A stretch of DNA of 48,571 nucleotides from an uncultured Collinsella sp. (lineage in GTDB: Bacteria > Actinomycetota > Coriobacteriia > Coriobacteriales > Coriobacteriaceae), in assembly GCA_937925715.1 (NCBI GenBank), contig CALAMG010000030.1:1-48571 (forward strand), read 5' to 3'. Below the pieces are notes generated by a model that saw only the letters and a list, made by a program, of their open reading frames with translations, was not told the DNA's origin and made no database searches. Both the position numbers and the translations under genes were made by a program. Shown here piece after piece: positions 47,770 to 48,571 of this stretch (its first letter is position 1; every line of letters begins with the position of its first letter).

Positions 47770-48571
47770 TTATGCCTTGAGGTTTTCCTCGATCCAGGCG
47801 ACGGCACCCTTGGGATCCTTAGTGAGGTCGATGTACTGTTTGCCCTTGGGCGACAGCAGCGTGATGCCCAGGCGGTCGGTGTCGGCCTTCATCTCGTTGT
47901 AATAGGTGCGAACCTGCGGAGCCAGGACGATGACGTTGTACTGGTCCATGATGGCGTAGTGGCTGCCGTAGGCACCGGCGTTGGCGGTAATGTCGATGCC
48001 CAGCTCGTCGGCGCCTTCCTTAAGCGCGTTGGCGAGCAGTGCAGAGGTGCCGGCGCCAGCGCACAGAACCAGAACCCTCAGATCCTTGCCCTTAAGGGCG
48101 GACGGAGCTGCGGAGGCCTCAGTGGCAGAAGCGGTCTCGACAACAGGAGCCTCAACGGCGGGGGCGGCAGCGGTCTTGACGGCCTTGGTCTCCTCGGCCT
48201 CTTCTTCGGCCAGGGTCTCGGCCTCCTGCTTGCACAGGACGTTGTCGTAGGCCTTGCAGAACGGGTAGTAGATCAAGAAGTCAACGACCAGCAGGACGAC
48301 AACCAGGACCAGAGAGATCGGCTGGAAGTTGGTGTCGATGAAGGTGCCGATCGGTCCGGGGAGTGCCCACGGCATGGCATAGATAAAGCCGTTCATGCCC
48401 AAAAAGTCGATGAAGAACTTACCAATGAGGACGTTGGCCACGGGGGCAAACAGGAACGGGATCAGGAAGTACGGGTTGAGGATGATGGGCGCGGCGAACA
48501 GCAGCGGCTCGTTGACGGCGAACATCACGGGCACGACAGAGGCTTTGCCGACGGCCTTGAGCTGCTTGGAG
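47770..48571 (-). CDS. lacE: Lactose/cellobiose-type PTS EIICB, second copy, 5' part beyond window
   Basis: Partial: the frame is open through the right edge (SKQLKAVGKASVVPVMF upstream of the first internal Met). The visible ~267 residues include the end of the EIIC domain (FAVNEPLLFAAPIILNP), a Glu/Ala linker and a full EIIB domain with phospho-Cys in VLVLCAGAGTSALLANAL. EIIB is highly similar to that of lacE at 44368. Sugar specificity cannot be set from this part; lactose is inferred from similarity. Confidence 0.88.
   Translation of the reverse strand, partial: SKQLKAVGKASVVPVMFAVNEPLLFAAPIILNPYFLIPFLFAPVANVLIGKFFIDFLGMNGFIYAMPWALPGPIGTFIDTNFQPISLVLVVVLLVVDFLIYYPFCKAYDNVLCKQEAETLAEEEAEETKAVKTAAAPAVEAPVVETASATEASAAPSALKGKDLRVLVLCAGAGTSALLANALKEGADELGIDITANAGAYGSHYAIMDQYNVIVLAPQVRTYYNEMKADTDRLGITLLSPKGKQYIDLTKDPKGAVAWIEENLKA

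Overview
The window looks like a chromosomal segment of a Coriobacteriia gut bacterium, most likely Collinsella. This is inferred from the high-GC, strongly codon-biased genes, the actinobacterial-style basic or acidic protein tails (TopA, RicT/YaaT, TatA), an archaeal-looking topoisomerase I, and a large sugar-PTS complement in an otherwise actinobacterial gene set. No 16S gene is present, so the assignment rests on gene content only.

Layout. 1-5.2 kb: manganese pyrophosphatase (ppaC), Na+/H+ antiporter (nhaA, behind a terminator-like leader hairpin), a small hypothetical gene, a class I aminotransferase and a STAS protein. 5.3-7.8 kb: tatA-tatC-hypA-hypB, twin-arginine export next to nickel-hydrogenase maturation. 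7.9-10.5 kb: topA. 10.5-11.7 kb: a membrane zinc-ribbon protein bracketed by two long palindromes. 11.8-17.4 kb: tmk-holB-ricT(yaaT)-comF and a putative PD-(D/E)xK nuclease; the tmk-holB-yaaT order is the classic Gram-positive one. 17.4-19.1 kb: an intact IS256-family insertion sequence with a perfect 8-bp target duplication, sitting inside a ~215-bp inverted-repeat element that has a relative at 2.8-3.0 kb. 19.6-27.2 kb: lipoprotein, ribosome hibernation factor, DegV protein, then a tight run with an oxidoreductase carrying a Cys/His-rich tail, a small membrane protein, a HEAT-like protein and isocitrate dehydrogenase, and a membrane-anchored SurA-N-like protein.

27.8-37.9 kb is an amino-sugar catabolic region. 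It holds EIIA-YajC-EIIB-EIIC-EIID of a mannose/GalNAc-type PTS, a GntR/UTRA regulator, an AgaS-type SIS protein, NagA, a flavodoxin, a LacX-like epimerase, a PfkB kinase, a remnant of a second nagA and a YhcH protein. Together these fit uptake of GalNAc (or a related hexosamine) as the 6-phosphate, deacetylation, deamination/isomerisation to tagatose-6-P and phosphorylation; the aldolase is not in the window. One operator sequence, TGGTTACTACCAG, occurs before both the PTS operon and agaS.

38.1-48.6 kb holds a tRNA-Thr, an orphan EIIB whose phospho-histidine is replaced by tyrosine, galM with a divergent DeoR regulator, a Fic protein behind a four-copy operator, and a lactose locus: lacG and lacE (6-phospho-beta-galactosidase and lactose EIICB), a divergent LacI-family regulator with a perfect palindromic operator, and the end of a second lacE running off the right edge. 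Arrays of a 55-bp palindromic repeat on an ~80-bp period lie on both sides of the lacG-lacE-lacI block.

The most unusual signals are non-coding: at least four families of intergenic palindromic or inverted-repeat elements. Next come two odd proteins, the Cys/His-tailed dehydrogenase and the His-to-Tyr EIIB.
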